Below are positions 1-9,319 of a DNA stretch of 36,257 bases, one piece after another. Numbering within the stretch: the stretch's first letter is position 1; every line of letters begins with the position of its first letter. Source of the stretch: Chloroflexota bacterium (GTDB lineage Bacteria; Chloroflexota; Anaerolineae; Anaerolineales; Villigracilaceae); NCBI GenBank assembly GCA_024224815.1, contig JAAENC010000755.1:1-36257 (forward strand), in the 5' to 3' direction. Below the pieces are notes generated by a model that made no database searches, was not told the origin of the DNA, and worked only from the letters and a program-made list of their open reading frames with translations. The position numbers and the translations under genes are program-made.

Positions 1-34
1 ATTGAGAGCCGGTTTTTTGCGTTGTTACGCTCTG

Positions 35-108
35 CGGTCCCGACGGGATTTGAACCCGCGATCTCGGCCTTGACAGGGCCGCATGTTAAACCGCTACACC
101 ACGGGACC
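35..108 (-). tRNA. tRNA-Asp (GTC)
   Basis: The minus strand folds into a complete cloverleaf. The acceptor arm GGTCCCG (108-102) pairs with CGGGACC (42-36), with discriminator G at 35. The anticodon loop CTGTCAA carries GTC (74-72), and the T arm has the GGTTCGAATCC core. CCA is not encoded. A promoter-like sequence lies just upstream (124-152). Confidence 0.95.
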
Positions 109-123
109 AGACTAACGGACGAT

Positions 124-152
124 AGTTTACCACAGGGGTATTTGGGGGTCAA
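124..152 (-). promoter_or_regulatory. Candidate promoter of tRNA-Asp
   Basis: On the minus strand, TTGACC (152-147) is followed after exactly 17 bases by TAAACT (129-124). Transcription would start close to the mature tRNA 5' end at 108. This fits a housekeeping sigma factor; it is inferred from sequence only. Confidence 0.55.
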
Positions 153-180
153 GTTTTTTTTTCGATGAAAACCTATCGAG

Positions 181-1128
181 TTATTCTTTTTTATCTTTTG
201 TTCTTTTTTCTTTTTGTGATGTTATATAAATGCCTAATAGAATTAGAATTCCCCCGATAATTTGGAGAGATGTGGGGATTTCTTTTAGGATGAGAAAAGC
301 TAAGATACTTGAGCCGATTGGTTCGCTGAGGGTTGTTACAGCAACAAGTGCGACAGGTAGATAGCGCAAAGCCCAGTTGTATGTGGAATGCCCGATAAGT
401 TGAGGGAAAAGGGCAATTAATAATAGCCAAAAATAGGTCGTTGGGGAGTAACCAAGTAATGTTTCACCGGTTATAAGAAGGATTAGGAGCATGGTGATTG
501 CTGCCATCCCGTAGACAAGGAAAATGTAGGGGATTAGTGTTATTTTGGCTCGTAGTTGTCGCCCGATAAGTAGATAGCCTGCAACCGCCCAAGCACCTGC
601 TAGAGCGAGGAAATTGCCTTTTGATGCCTCAGCAAGCCCAAATCCGGTTGGTGACGCGCAGGTGATGCCTTTTTCCCATGTGCAGATTTCGCTAAATCCG
701 ATGATGGTGCCGCCGATGAGAGTTAATATCATCCCAACAATGATGTTTTTTGTAAGTTTTTCTTTTAGGAAAATAGGGGCGATAATGGCAACCCAGAGTG
801 GGGATGTGCTGACAAGTACAACAGAGTTAGTGATTGTTGTGTATTCAAGAGATGTGATCCACGTGGCGAAGTGGATGGCAAGAAAGATGCCCGAAAGAAG
901 ACCGAGAAGCAGTTCTTTTTTTGATAGATTTTGTAGTTCTTCACGATGACGGATAAGTGCGGGGGGCGCGAGAAAGAGACTGGCAAGCAAAAGGCGTGAT
1001 GCTGCAATAACGAGAGATGGGGCTTCTTCTTGAGCGAAGCGAATAAAGACTGATGATGTTGAGACGGCAAGAATAGCGACGCTAATGGCGATAAATAGAC
1101 GTAGTGATGATGGTTTTTCTGTAGGCAA
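181..1128 (-). CDS. DMT-superfamily (EamA) transporter
   Basis: A 315-residue, very hydrophobic protein with about ten membrane segments arranged as two EamA-type repeats (roughly residues 14-140 and 170-305) and a basic Lys/Arg-rich C-terminal tail. The family (drug/metabolite transporters, RhaT/YdcZ/YedA type) exports amino acids or other metabolites across the cytoplasmic membrane; the substrate cannot be read from the sequence. The start is a TTG codon at 1128, supported by a strong AAAGGAG ribosome site five bases upstream, and no ATG fits the family start better. It is a single gene, divergent from the YbaK gene and upstream of tRNA-Asp on the same strand. Confidence 0.88.
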   Translation of the reverse strand: MPTEKPSSLRLFIAISVAILAVSTSSVFIRFAQEEAPSLVIAASRLLLASLFLAPPALIRHREELQNLSKKELLLGLLSGIFLAIHFATWITSLEYTTITNSVVLVSTSPLWVAIIAPIFLKEKLTKNIIVGMILTLIGGTIIGFSEICTWEKGITCASPTGFGLAEASKGNFLALAGAWAVAGYLLIGRQLRAKITLIPYIFLVYGMAAITMLLILLITGETLLGYSPTTYFWLLLIALFPQLIGHSTYNWALRYLPVALVAVTTLSEPIGSSILAFLILKEIPTSLQIIGGILILLGIYITSQKEKRTKDKKE

Positions 1129-1219
1129 GAGAGCTCCTTTGCTGAGTGCTGGCTTATTCTAATGCCTTTTCAGGATGCGGTAAAATTTGCAGCAGAAAAT
1201 CCATCTACGGTATCTGAAA

Positions 1220-1687
1220 ATGAAAAATAATATTACGCGTCTGCTTGATTCTAGAAAAATCACTTACACTGCTTTTGAACTATCTGCTGAGAAACGCGGG
1301 GCGATAGAGACTGCAAGATTACTGAATATTTCTGTCGATCTTGTTTACAAAACGATTGTTCTTACGCGAAAAAAGGGGAGGTCGATCTTGGTCGTTATTC
1401 CTGCTGCTCATGAAGTGAATTTGAAGAAAGTTGCTAAAATAGTAGGGGAGAAGAAAGTCTTTTTGCCTACCCAAAATGATGCTGAGAAGCTGACAGGGCT
1501 TCAAGCGGGCGGGATCTCACCTCTTGCGCTGATAAATAAGGGTTTTGTGGTTATTTTGAACGCTAGCGTGCGCGAGCATGAGAATATTCATATTTCTGGT
1601 GGTCAGCGGGGATTAAATATTCGTTTGGGCGTAGACGATTTGATTAAATTAACGCAAGCAAAAGTGGGAGATGTTAGTAATAATTGA
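1220..1687 (+). CDS. ybaK: YbaK/EbsC-family Cys-tRNA(Pro) deacylase
   Basis: A 155-residue single-domain protein of the aminoacyl-tRNA editing (YbaK/ProX) family, which hydrolyses Cys-tRNA(Pro) and related mischarged tRNAs. The VYKTIVL segment carries the conserved lysine (K44), and the QAGGISPLAL and SGGQRGLNIRL segments are typical of YbaK. The frame is open from 1187, but homology to the family begins at the ATG at 1220 (MKNNITRLLD), so that start is chosen; no strong ribosome site is visible before either. The gene stands alone between the divergent exporter and the convergent SH3-protein gene. Confidence 0.88.
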   Translation: MKNNITRLLDSRKITYTAFELSAEKRGAIETARLLNISVDLVYKTIVLTRKKGRSILVVIPAAHEVNLKKVAKIVGEKKVFLPTQNDAEKLTGLQAGGISPLALINKGFVVILNASVREHENIHISGGQRGLNIRLGVDDLIKLTQAKVGDVSNN

Positions 1688-1724
1688 TCTTGGATTGCAA
1701 TAAACTCCCCTTGCTTACTAAAAC

Positions 1725-2339
1725 CTACTCAACTGGCTCCAAAAAATAAAAACTTCCAGAAACTGATGCCTCAGCAGACCACCCAATAATGCCTTCGGGC
1801 GTTTTTAGCTTCCGCCAAAGATAAGGCATTTCTGTTTCTGTGCTGCAAAATACCTCTCCTTCTACTTCTAGAATAGTGCCTGCCAGGTGAGTAAAAAGCA
1901 AATTGTCTGACCTGAATTCCGGGCTTGAGCGGAAATTAAGATTTTTTTTGACGATCACTTTCATTCCGGCTTCCAAGCGCGAAGACAATGCTGCAGGGCA
2001 ATCCATAGTAGGAGTCGCTGTAGGGGATGCTTGAATTACGGGCGTAGGAAGAAGAGTAGGTGTTTTTGGTACTTGCGTTGCAGTAAGAGTTGGAGGCAGA
2101 CTTTCTTCTGGCGTAATCATTGGAGTTGCTGGAATTATTGTTGGGGTTGGTTCCTCGGTAAAGACTGTAAAATATCCCTCCTCTACAAGAACAGTGCCAA
2201 AGTCTGCAAAAACAGGAAATGCTTGCGAGAAAAGGGGAGCAAAGGGTATTTTGTCTCCCACGATCGCAGTAGCGATAGCTGAGACAAAAACTAAAGTAAT
2301 AAAGCTTTGCTTATTACGATGCGACCTATTTCTTGTCAT
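1725..2339 (-). CDS. Membrane-anchored SH3-domain protein with Pro/Thr-rich linker
   Basis: A 204-residue protein. It has a short basic N-terminus (RNRSHRNKQ), one hydrophobic segment at about residues 12-28 that could be a signal anchor, a long Pro/Thr/Glu-rich linker (about 62-112) and a C-terminal bacterial SH3-like domain (about 120-200) with the NLNFRSSPEFRSDN motif, the usual way such proteins bind cell-wall or surface ligands. The ATG at 2339 overlaps the TGA of the upstream MscS gene (ATGA). I prefer it to the in-frame ATG 51 bases upstream because it couples the two genes. It is probably extracytoplasmic. The precise function is unknown. Confidence 0.75.
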   Translation of the reverse strand: MTRNRSHRNKQSFITLVFVSAIATAIVGDKIPFAPLFSQAFPVFADFGTVLVEEGYFTVFTEEPTPTIIPATPMITPEESLPPTLTATQVPKTPTLLPTPVIQASPTATPTMDCPAALSSRLEAGMKVIVKKNLNFRSSPEFRSDNLLFTHLAGTILEVEGEVFCSTETEMPYLWRKLKTPEGIIGWSAEASVSGSFYFLEPVE

Positions 2340-3304
2340 TTTCGAGTTACAAGGAACTTGTGAATATTCTGGACGGTTTTTTCGACCCATTCGATCGTGG
2401 TATTTCCATTCCTCTGATTATTACCAGGAGAAAATAGTGAAGGCATATTTCTTTTTCTCTTTGGTTTTCTAAAAGAAAGAACGCCATCCAATAAAGTATT
2501 CGCGTTTACCTGTCCTAAGACAACGCCTTTCGGGCGTAACTCTGCGGCCAATGCAGTATGCACAGTATCGAGAGCAATGCCATAAAGGTCATCGCGATCA
2601 TAAGTAAAAAAGATAACGTGGATATGATCTGAAGATGCGCCAAATTCTGTAAACAAAACAGCAGGAAGATGTCCAGTCTCACGCGCATCGGGACACACCT
2701 TATCCTGAGCTTGCTCAGCGATTTTCAACACCGCCTTTTTATAAGCGTGGATATCGTCTCCGAAAACCCCATAATCAGCTGTATGCGCAATAATATCCAC
2801 GCGCCGAAGGGGAATACCACTGTGATTGATGATATTTTTAGCAATGATCTCCCCGTTTTTAATGCTAATAACATCTAGCTCGATCGTTACCAACTCTGTG
2901 CGAAAAAGCCCCAATCTTTTTACGCGCCCACGCTGATTATCGGTGAGCGTGACCCAATCATCTACCTGATATTGGGGGAAAAGCTGTAAGCTAATGCCCG
3001 CCAGCGCGTCCCCAAACCAACCTTCACTGATGAAAATAAAAGCACCACTTGCAATTGTAAGTAAAACAGCGACAAAAGATGCGTTTTCGGGTAATAGCAA
3101 AATAAAATAAACAATTGCCATGACGACCAATGTGATCCCGAAAGAGTCTGCTAAGAAATGAGCCAGTGTTTTGTTGACCTTATTTAATAAAGGGACTCGG
3201 TCAAAAAGGTAGTCTATCCATTTGGGGATATTACGAAAAAGGACGTAGCTAACTCCTAGAACAATGACACTAAAGCCTAAGAAAATAAGAAAATTTATGT
3301 CCAT
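2336..3304 (-). CDS. Small-conductance mechanosensitive channel (MscS family)
   Basis: A 322-residue protein with three N-terminal membrane segments (about 4-24, 50-72 and 76-96) followed by an MscS-type beta domain. The segment FPQYQVDDWVTLTDNQRGRV and the following FRTELVTIELDVISIKNGEII are typical of the channel's soluble vestibule. Such channels open on membrane tension and release solutes during hypo-osmotic shock. A Lys/Arg-rich patch lies near the C-terminus. An AAGGAAA ribosome site precedes the ATG. The stop overlaps the start of the SH3-domain gene, so the two are probably co-translated and may work together at the envelope. Confidence 0.88.
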   Translation of the reverse strand: MDINFLIFLGFSVIVLGVSYVLFRNIPKWIDYLFDRVPLLNKVNKTLAHFLADSFGITLVVMAIVYFILLLPENASFVAVLLTIASGAFIFISEGWFGDALAGISLQLFPQYQVDDWVTLTDNQRGRVKRLGLFRTELVTIELDVISIKNGEIIAKNIINHSGIPLRRVDIIAHTADYGVFGDDIHAYKKAVLKIAEQAQDKVCPDARETGHLPAVLFTEFGASSDHIHVIFFTYDRDDLYGIALDTVHTALAAELRPKGVVLGQVNANTLLDGVLSFRKPKRKRNMPSLFSPGNNQRNGNTTIEWVEKTVQNIHKFLVTRK

Positions 3305-3475
3305 AAGATGTTTCCTTCACTAACTTAACAGAAAGATATGGCTATTATATAAAGAAGAATGAATAAAGCCAAATGACAAATTTGTAAGGATAGATTCACC
3401 ATAAAGAAGTGAGAAAAAACTTCCTTTTGAGTCCATTAAAGTACAAGGAGTTTTTGTTAGAAAAAGGAGTAATAA

Positions 3476-3823
3476 ATGAATACCCGTTTGTGGATCGCGC
3501 AAGGTATATTGGCAGTGATGTTTTTGATGGCGGAGATGATGAAGTTAATGCAATCGAAAGAAAAAATGGCTTGGATTGAAGACTTTTCTCAAGGTCAAAT
3601 TCGCGGCATCGACATGTTAGAAGCACTAGGCGTGCTCGGTTTGGTTTCACTGATGTTCACAGATATTATGCCCATTCTAACCCCATGGGCAGCTATTAGG
3701 CTTGCGTTGACGATGGTTGGCGCATTTATGACTCACTTGCGTCGCAAAGAAATGGTCCCTATCGATGTAATGAACATGATACTCTTCGCTATAGCTGCTT
3801 TTGTGGCTTATGGGCGCTTTTAG
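3476..3823 (+). CDS. DoxX-like small membrane protein
   Basis: A 115-residue protein with four predicted membrane segments, matching the DoxX_2 layout (MNTRLWIAQGILAVMFLMA at the N-terminus; a cytoplasmic loop around residues 25-45; MLEALGVLGLVSL; a final helix ending in VAYGRF). Family members are poorly characterised membrane proteins, sometimes linked to redox processes. A clear AGGAG site lies eight bases before the ATG. The gene is monocistronic and ends in a strong bidirectional terminator shared with the convergent kinase gene. Confidence 0.8.
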   Translation: MNTRLWIAQGILAVMFLMAEMMKLMQSKEKMAWIEDFSQGQIRGIDMLEALGVLGLVSLMFTDIMPILTPWAAIRLALTMVGAFMTHLRRKEMVPIDVMNMILFAIAAFVAYGRF

Positions 3824-3854
3824 AAACTAACTTTCAAGGAGCTGTTTTCAGAAG

Positions 3855-3897
3855 ATATAAAATCTCTCACTTCTAGTCGAAGTGAGAGATTTTATAT
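3855..3897. terminator. Bidirectional intrinsic terminator
   Basis: A perfect 19-bp inverted repeat (3855-3873 and 3879-3897) with the 5-base loop TAGTC lies between two convergent genes. The outer stem is A/T-rich, giving T-rich tracts on both strands. Confidence 0.85.
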
Positions 3898-3930
3898 AGG
3901 CAGTTCTGATGTCTGGCTAAGAAATATTTC

Positions 3931-6706
3931 TTAGTTCATCTTTGGTACTGTGAAGTAGAAAGTACTCCCCTCACCAACCGTCGATTCCAGCCAAATCTTC
4001 CCTCCCCACTCTTCGATGATCTTTTCAACGATAGCAAGCCCAATTCCGGTGCTTTCTCTTTCGTCACGGGGGACCAAGGTTTGGAATATGCCAAAGATTT
4101 TTTCAAATTGTTCTTCTTCAATGCCGGGACCATTATCCGCTATACTGAACTGCCAATGATCTTGCTTATCGGCGCAGTGAATGCGGATCAACCCATCCGA
4201 TTTATCCATAAATTTGATGGCGTTGCTGAGCAGGTTTTGGAAGACCTGTGTTAGTTGGGTTGTGTCACCAGAAATAGTGGGGAGTTCGTCTTCGATGGTG
4301 ATTTGGATGTTTTCGGGTGGAGCCAGAGCATCGATGATTTTTGGTATGAACTGACTGAGTTTGACTTGTTCAATATCTTCTTTGGTACGCCCGATGCGGG
4401 AGTATTTCAGGATGCCGTTGATCATATTGTGCATACGCTGGGTGCGCGTAGCAAGCAAGCCCAGTTGCTCTTTGCCATCATCATCGAGCTTGTCGGCATA
4501 ATCTTCTGTGATCCAACCTGCTACCTGATTGATGCCGCGCAGGGGGGCTTTCAGGTCGTGCGAGACGATGTGGGCGAAATCATCGAGTTCTTTGGTGCGT
4601 TTGGTGACTAGAATTTCCAGTTCTTTGCTGCGCTCTTCGAGGCTTCTTACGCGCAAGCGGTAGCCTGTGTAGGCTGTGCCTAAAATCAGAACTGCTGCTA
4701 GTATGCGGAACCATGTCGTTTGCCACCAGGGTGGGGTGACGGTGATGGGAAGCGACAGCCCTTCTTCGTTCCATACCCCGTCGTTGTTGGATGCTTTAAC
4801 GCGGAAGGTGTAATTGCCGGGATTAAGATTGGTATATGTAGCAAAACGCCTTTCATATGTGGTCTTTCTCCAATCTTCATCAAAACCTTCCATCATGTAT
4901 CTGAACTGATTTTTTTCCGGGAACTCATAACTTAAGGTAGTAAACTCAATGGTGAATACATCCTGGTCATATGAAAGAACAATTTCGTCAGTGACGCCTA
5001 TGGCTTTTTCAAGGGGCGAGTCCTCTGCACCTATCTCAACAGGCTCATTAAAGAGTTCAAAACCGCTAGGTACAACTGAAGGAATATATGGGTTGTTTTT
5101 TACCTGCTCAGGAGAGAATGTGTTAAAGCCATTGGTTCCACCAAAGAAGATTTGACCATCGGAAGTTTGAGCATGGCTCATTGCATGAAATATATTACTT
5201 TGTAATCCGTCCTTTTCGTCATAGTTACGGAAGGTTTCTGTAACAGGATCAAAACGGGAAACACCATTATTGGTACTTATCCATAAATTACCCTGAGGAT
5301 CCTCTTCTATTCCCTCAATAGAGTTCCCCGGCAATCCGTCATCCACTGTATATTCATTGATAATTTCCATTGTGTTCGCATCATATATCTCAAGCCCTTT
5401 CTCCTTAGCTAATAATAATCTTCCGTTATTATCTAAATGGATATCTGTAGCAGCAAGTTCCATTTTTTGAATACTAATCATGTCTCTGGTAGCCGTATCT
5501 ACCTGAACAAAGTGAACAAGTTGATTTTCTACTACAGTGAACCATAATATCCCATCTTTATCAACAGTCAGGCTAGTTATGCCAGCGCTCTCCCACCTGA
5601 CGGGATTCTCTTGATCTGGATTATAACGTTCGAATTTTTGTCCATCAAAATGGTCCATTCCAGCCCCCTCAACAGATATCCAAATACCTCCATTTTTGTC
5701 ACCGGTGAGTCCACGCACAATGCCCTGGGTGATGCTATTTGGATTGTTAGGGTCATGAAGGTAGTTGGTGAAGGTATTTCCGTCGAAGCTGCTCAATCCT
5801 GATATAGTGCCTATCCATAATAACCCTGTTTCCTCTTGATAATAAAGAGATCTTACATCACCGCTGATTAAACTGTTTGGGTCTGATGAGTTATGTCTAT
5901 AATGTATGAAATTTTGCCCGTCAAAGTAATCAAGCCCATTCTCCATTCCAACCCATACGCCATCTGTGTCATCTACAGCAATAGCTGTTACTGAGTTGCC
6001 ATTCAGGCTATTTGGATTACCAGGAATGCTTTGATAAGTGATAAATTTCAAGGGTAAGCTAGACAGGCGGTTGACACCATGATTTGTTCCAATCCAGACA
6101 GCTCCGGAATTATCTTCATAAACGTCACGAGTAGAGTTTGCGCTAAGACTGTTTATATTGTTAGGATCATGGTAGTAGTTTACAAAAGTATTGGATTGAC
6201 GATTCAACAAGCCTAGCCCATTCTGCGTCGAAACCCAGAGTCGGTTCTGCGAATCTTCAAAGATCTTCCAGACCCAGTCGTCGCTTAAGCTGCCAGGGTT
6301 GTTGTCATCATGAAAATAGCGTACAAAGGTTTGCGTACTTGAATCAAACCTGTTCAATCCTGTTCTGGTGCCCACCCAAATATTTCCCTGACTGTCCTTG
6401 GAGATATGGTTTACCGCATCACCGCTAATTGTTGTAGGGTCTGATGCATCAGTTCTGTAATGTGTAAATTTATTTGTAGCTCGATCGAAAATAGAAATAC
6501 CGCCACGTCTTGTTCCTAACCATAACAATCCGGTTTCTGTATCTTCAAAGATTGATCGTACGCTATTAGACCCTAGACTATTTGGATCCTCCGGGTCATT
6601 ACTATATGTGAAAAATGTGTCTGTATCACGATCATAGCGCGATAATCCTCCATTACTACCAACCCACAGAACACCAGTACTGTCTTCAAAAAATGATTTG
6701 ATATCA
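3931..6706 (-). CDS. Propeller sensor histidine kinase, C-terminal part (frameshifted gene)
   Basis: The C-terminal part of a large sensor kinase. It carries many 'two-component regulator propeller' repeats (pattern GxxLWxGTxxGLxxFD), then a Y_Y_Y domain with the FRYMMEGFDEDWRKT motif, one membrane helix (WFRILAAVLILGTAY), and a HisKA/HATPase kinase: H-box FAHIVSHDLKAPLRG, N-box QNLLSNAIKF, G1 DNGPGI and G2 STGIGLAIVE. No receiver domain follows. The frame has no convincing start (first candidate TTG at 6528) and reads straight through upstream repeats to about 6710, where it joins the N-terminal fragment in another frame. The intact protein would be about 1,109 residues, with a periplasmic propeller sensing an unknown ligand, probably a carbohydrate given the neighbouring glycosidase. 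Confidence 0.88.
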
Positions 6707-7261
6707 CCCGGGGGGTGGTATGACCTCAGAGTTGTCAGGACCCACTGGATAATTTATAAAGCTATCATTCTCTCGGTCGTATCTATCCAATCCTGTATCA
6801 CCTGTTAATCCTATCCAAAGAATTTTCTGACTATCTTCGAAGAGCGCCCAGACTTTATCACGGCTCAAACTTTTTTCATCAGATAGGTCATTTTTATAAA
6901 CCTTGAAATTATACCCATCGTAACGCGCTAATCCACCACCATCTGTGCCAAACCATATAAATCCCTGATAATCCTGAAGGGTTTGAAATACCTCGCTGTG
7001 TGGTAATCCATCCTCTACACTTATATGCTCAAACTTAAGGTCAGGGGCTTCATTCACCTGAGCCCAAGCAGGCATTCTGTCTTCAAGACTTGTTCTCTCG
7101 GATTTAGAATTCTGGACTGCATCGAGAGAAAGGTGGGTGAATTTGTGTTGAAATGGATCAATATCGTCACCCTCTTGAGCATAGGTATTGGCTGTTGAGC
7201 CAAAGAGCAATGCTGTGAGAGTAAATAAAAGAAAGAGCCGTGAAAAAAGTTTTGTGTACAT
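6704..7261 (-). CDS. Propeller sensor histidine kinase, N-terminal part (frameshifted gene)
   Basis: The N-terminal part of the same sensor kinase. The ATG at 7261 has an AAAGGAG site seven bases upstream and encodes a signal peptide (LFSRLFLLFTLTALLFGSTA, then AQEGDD). The typical opening LKFEHISVEDGLPHSEV and the first propeller repeats (IWFGTDGGGLARYDGYNF) follow. The frame ends at a TGA at 6706-6704, directly after a CCCCCCGGG run, while repeat homology continues in the next frame (DIKSFFEDSTGVLWVG). Total length 7261-3931 is one base more than a multiple of three, so removing one base restores a single reading frame. This is either a homopolymer error or a genuine mutation. Confidence 0.85.
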   Translation of the reverse strand: MYTKLFSRLFLLFTLTALLFGSTANTYAQEGDDIDPFQHKFTHLSLDAVQNSKSERTSLEDRMPAWAQVNEAPDLKFEHISVEDGLPHSEVFQTLQDYQGFIWFGTDGGGLARYDGYNFKVYKNDLSDEKSLSRDKVWALFEDSQKILWIGLTGDTGLDRYDRENDSFINYPVGPDNSEVIPPPG

Positions 7262-7326
7262 GAGAGTCTCCTTTTGAGCACATAGTCTAACTTTTAACCT
7301 GAACTCCCCTGTGAGCCCCTGATGAT

Positions 7327-8907
7327 TCAGCATAGCGTATTTTTGTTTTTTTTAAGTTGTTTCTTGAGTTTTTTCTTTAGCTCTTTGTCCCCCAGCCAAT
7401 TTGAAGCTCGCAAGATCAGGCGTTGATTCCCGGCCCAGCCAAGTATGGCGCTGATGAGCTTATCTTGCACTCTCTTGGATTGCGGAATAGGCATCGCAGC
7501 AGAAAAGTTATTTTTTTCTTTCTTTTTCTCTTCTGCATTGAGAAATCTCTCTAAATTTTCACGCTCTTTTGCGCGTAGCCAAGACGGTAAATCGGAAGTT
7601 GCTTTGTAATTGCAGACCAAGGCCAAATCCTGAAGCATTTTTTCTTGTGTGGCAGTCATCGTATTTCTGGCAGATGCAAAATAAGCTACATCGGGATCGG
7701 TGTGGACAAGCGCTTTTAGCCAGAGACGATTTACGGTCGTGCGGATGGCATTGCGCGTACCGGGGATGGCGAAATTAGATAGGAGTACATCGTCTCGATG
7801 GTTATCCCAATGGGATGCCACATCTGGCCCGATTCGCATTCCGTCGCAGAGGCCGAGGGATGGAATGATCGGTGCGCCGCAAGTTAGCAGATAGGCATCC
7901 CCAAGGGCGTTTCTCATCGTTTCTAACCCAAGTCTGTAGGCTTGCTCCCGTTTCATTGGTGTTTTCCGCACCCCGGGCAAGGCTCCCGCGTAGAGGAAAT
8001 CGAGCTTCACATAATCGAAACCCCAGCTACGAACTTTCTTTGTCAATGCGGATAGCCACTCCAGCACTTCGGGGTGAGTAGTGTCGAGGGCGTAGAGATT
8101 TTCTCCCCAATTGAATCCGGCGGAGATGAGTTTCCCTTTTTTGTCACGTAGGAGCCAATCGGGGTGTTGGCGGTAAATCTTTGAGCTGGGCACCACGATG
8201 AGGGGCGCAAGCCAGATTCCGGGGGTGCGTCCCGCACGGCGGATTTGCGCGGCGAATCCATCCATGCCAGATGGAAATTTCTCGTTCGGTATCCAGTCTC
8301 CGATGGCTTGCTGCCAGCCGTCATCCACTTGAAAAACATCAAAAGGGAGGTCGTCGAGGCCTTTGAGTACATTACTAAGGTTTTTCTCGGTGATGTGCGT
8401 ATAAAAGCTATACCAGGAACACCAGATATTGGGCGCTTTTACCTCTCGGTTTTTACCAAAACGTTTTCCAAGCTCTGCGGCATAGAGATTGAAAACTTCA
8501 TCTTTGTCGCATTCAGCTGTTAACCATTCTCCGGCTTCATTTTCGTATTGACCAATGAGTTTATCGCCATCGAGAAAAACATGCGCATCAAAATCGAGCG
8601 CGCCAAGCAGAAGAATCTTGCCATTTTCCATTTTTACTGCACCAAGCGATGAGCCGTGCGGTCGTTTTTCGTGGATATATGCCGGATCGTATTGCATGGG
8701 GTGCAAAATGCTGGGCTTTGGGATGGCGATCTTTTGCTCAGCATCCTGCCATGTGGCGAGAGACCAGCTTTGCCAGCCGTGGCGATAGTATTTTTTTGCA
8801 GGAGATGGGAGGAGAATGGAGATTTCTTTGGCGTTTTCGATTTTAGGCATAAGATTCTCGGCGTAGTATTTTTGATATTTTACTTTAGTTGCGCGAAAAC
8901 TTGTCAT
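7327..8907 (-). CDS. Alpha-galactosidase-like glycoside hydrolase (GH36/GH-D clan)
   Basis: A 526-residue enzyme with the GH36 (melibiase) barrel: WCSWYSFYTHITEKN, FQVDDGWQ, IWLAPL, then the nucleophile Asp303 in YVKLDFLYAGA and the acid/base Asp362 in MRIGPDV. The N-terminal beta-sandwich has the YRHGWQSWS motif. The C-terminal beta domain is short and ends in a Lys-rich tail, so the protein is smaller than typical 700-residue GH36 enzymes. There is no signal peptide, so it is probably cytoplasmic and acts on imported alpha-galactosides. The ATG at 8907 has AAAAGG directly abutting it, which is poor spacing; the next ATG (8850) is an alternative. Its start overlaps the -35 of the divergent ileS promoter. 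Confidence 0.85.
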   Translation of the reverse strand: MTSFRATKVKYQKYYAENLMPKIENAKEISILLPSPAKKYYRHGWQSWSLATWQDAEQKIAIPKPSILHPMQYDPAYIHEKRPHGSSLGAVKMENGKILLLGALDFDAHVFLDGDKLIGQYENEAGEWLTAECDKDEVFNLYAAELGKRFGKNREVKAPNIWCSWYSFYTHITEKNLSNVLKGLDDLPFDVFQVDDGWQQAIGDWIPNEKFPSGMDGFAAQIRRAGRTPGIWLAPLIVVPSSKIYRQHPDWLLRDKKGKLISAGFNWGENLYALDTTHPEVLEWLSALTKKVRSWGFDYVKLDFLYAGALPGVRKTPMKREQAYRLGLETMRNALGDAYLLTCGAPIIPSLGLCDGMRIGPDVASHWDNHRDDVLLSNFAIPGTRNAIRTTVNRLWLKALVHTDPDVAYFASARNTMTATQEKMLQDLALVCNYKATSDLPSWLRAKERENLERFLNAEEKKKEKNNFSAAMPIPQSKRVQDKLISAILGWAGNQRLILRASNWLGDKELKKKLKKQLKKNKNTLC

Positions 8908-8929
8908 CCTTTTGTGATGTGGGTATAAT
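8901..8929 (+). promoter_or_regulatory. Promoter of the ileS T-box transcript
   Basis: TTGTCA (8901-8906) and a perfect TATAAT (8924-8929) are separated by 17 bases. Transcription would begin near 8936, directly ahead of the T-box leader. The -35 box overlaps the start codon region of the divergent glycosidase gene. Confidence 0.75.
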
Positions 8930-8940
8930 AGCGCACCTAA

Positions 8941-9216
8941 AGGCGATGATAGAAACGAGTAGCTTTGTGAGTATTGTCAGCGAATCTGGGCATAGGTGAG
9001 AGCCAGAGCAATATAGCAAAGGGAAAATCCTTCTGGAGCTGCGATCTGAAATTTTGAGAGTAGGAAAGCCGGAGTTGTTCTTCGTTAGCAAAACAAGCGT
9101 ATAAACCGAAAATGGTCGTACGGATTGAGTGCCTGTCGAAAAAAGATTTCGATGGGAATCAGAGTGGTACCGCGTGAGCATGGCTTGCGTCTCTGTTGAG
9201 ACGTGAGCTTTTTTCT
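8941..9216 (+). promoter_or_regulatory. T-box riboswitch leader, isoleucine type
   Basis: A T-box leader controlling ileS by sensing uncharged tRNA-Ile. Stem I is built from AGAA (8951-8954)/TTCT (9031-9034) and from CTTTG...TATTG pairing with CAATA...CAAAG. It has an AGCGAA bulge and a GGTGAGA apical loop. The specifier side reads GGGAAAATCC, with the isoleucine codon ATC at 9027-9029 opposite GAGTAG. The conserved antiterminator core AGAGTGGTACCGCG is at 9161-9174, with TGGT to pair with the tRNA NCCA end. A terminator stem follows at 9183-9208 with six T residues. The specifier assignment is by eye; a second reading frame in the loop (ATT, 9051 region) fits less well. Confidence 0.88.
9183..9214 (+). 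terminator. T-box-controlled terminator
   Basis: GCTTGCGTCTC (9183-9193) pairs with GAGACGTGAGC (9198-9208), including G-U pairs, with loop TGTT, followed by TTTTTT (9209-9214). It competes with the antiterminator formed around 9157-9180. Confidence 0.8.
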
Positions 9217-9227
9217 TTAATAGTTCT

Positions 9228-9319
9228 TGTACACGGAGCGCGCGGAGTTCACGGAGTTTTCTTTATTTTTCTCTGTAATCTCAGGGTTTTCTCCGTGTGA
9301 TCTGTGTCATCCGTGTACA
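9228..9319. repeat. Dispersed CGGAG-type inverted repeat in the ileS leader
   Basis: TGTACACGGA (9228-9237) is the reverse complement of TCCGTGTACA (9310-9319). Between them lie further GCGGAGTTCACGGAG- and TTCTCCGTGTG-like segments. The element lies between the T-box terminator and the ileS ribosome site. Similar wording (CTCTGTGCTCTCCGTGCTC) recurs at about 28540-28570. Confidence 0.65.
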
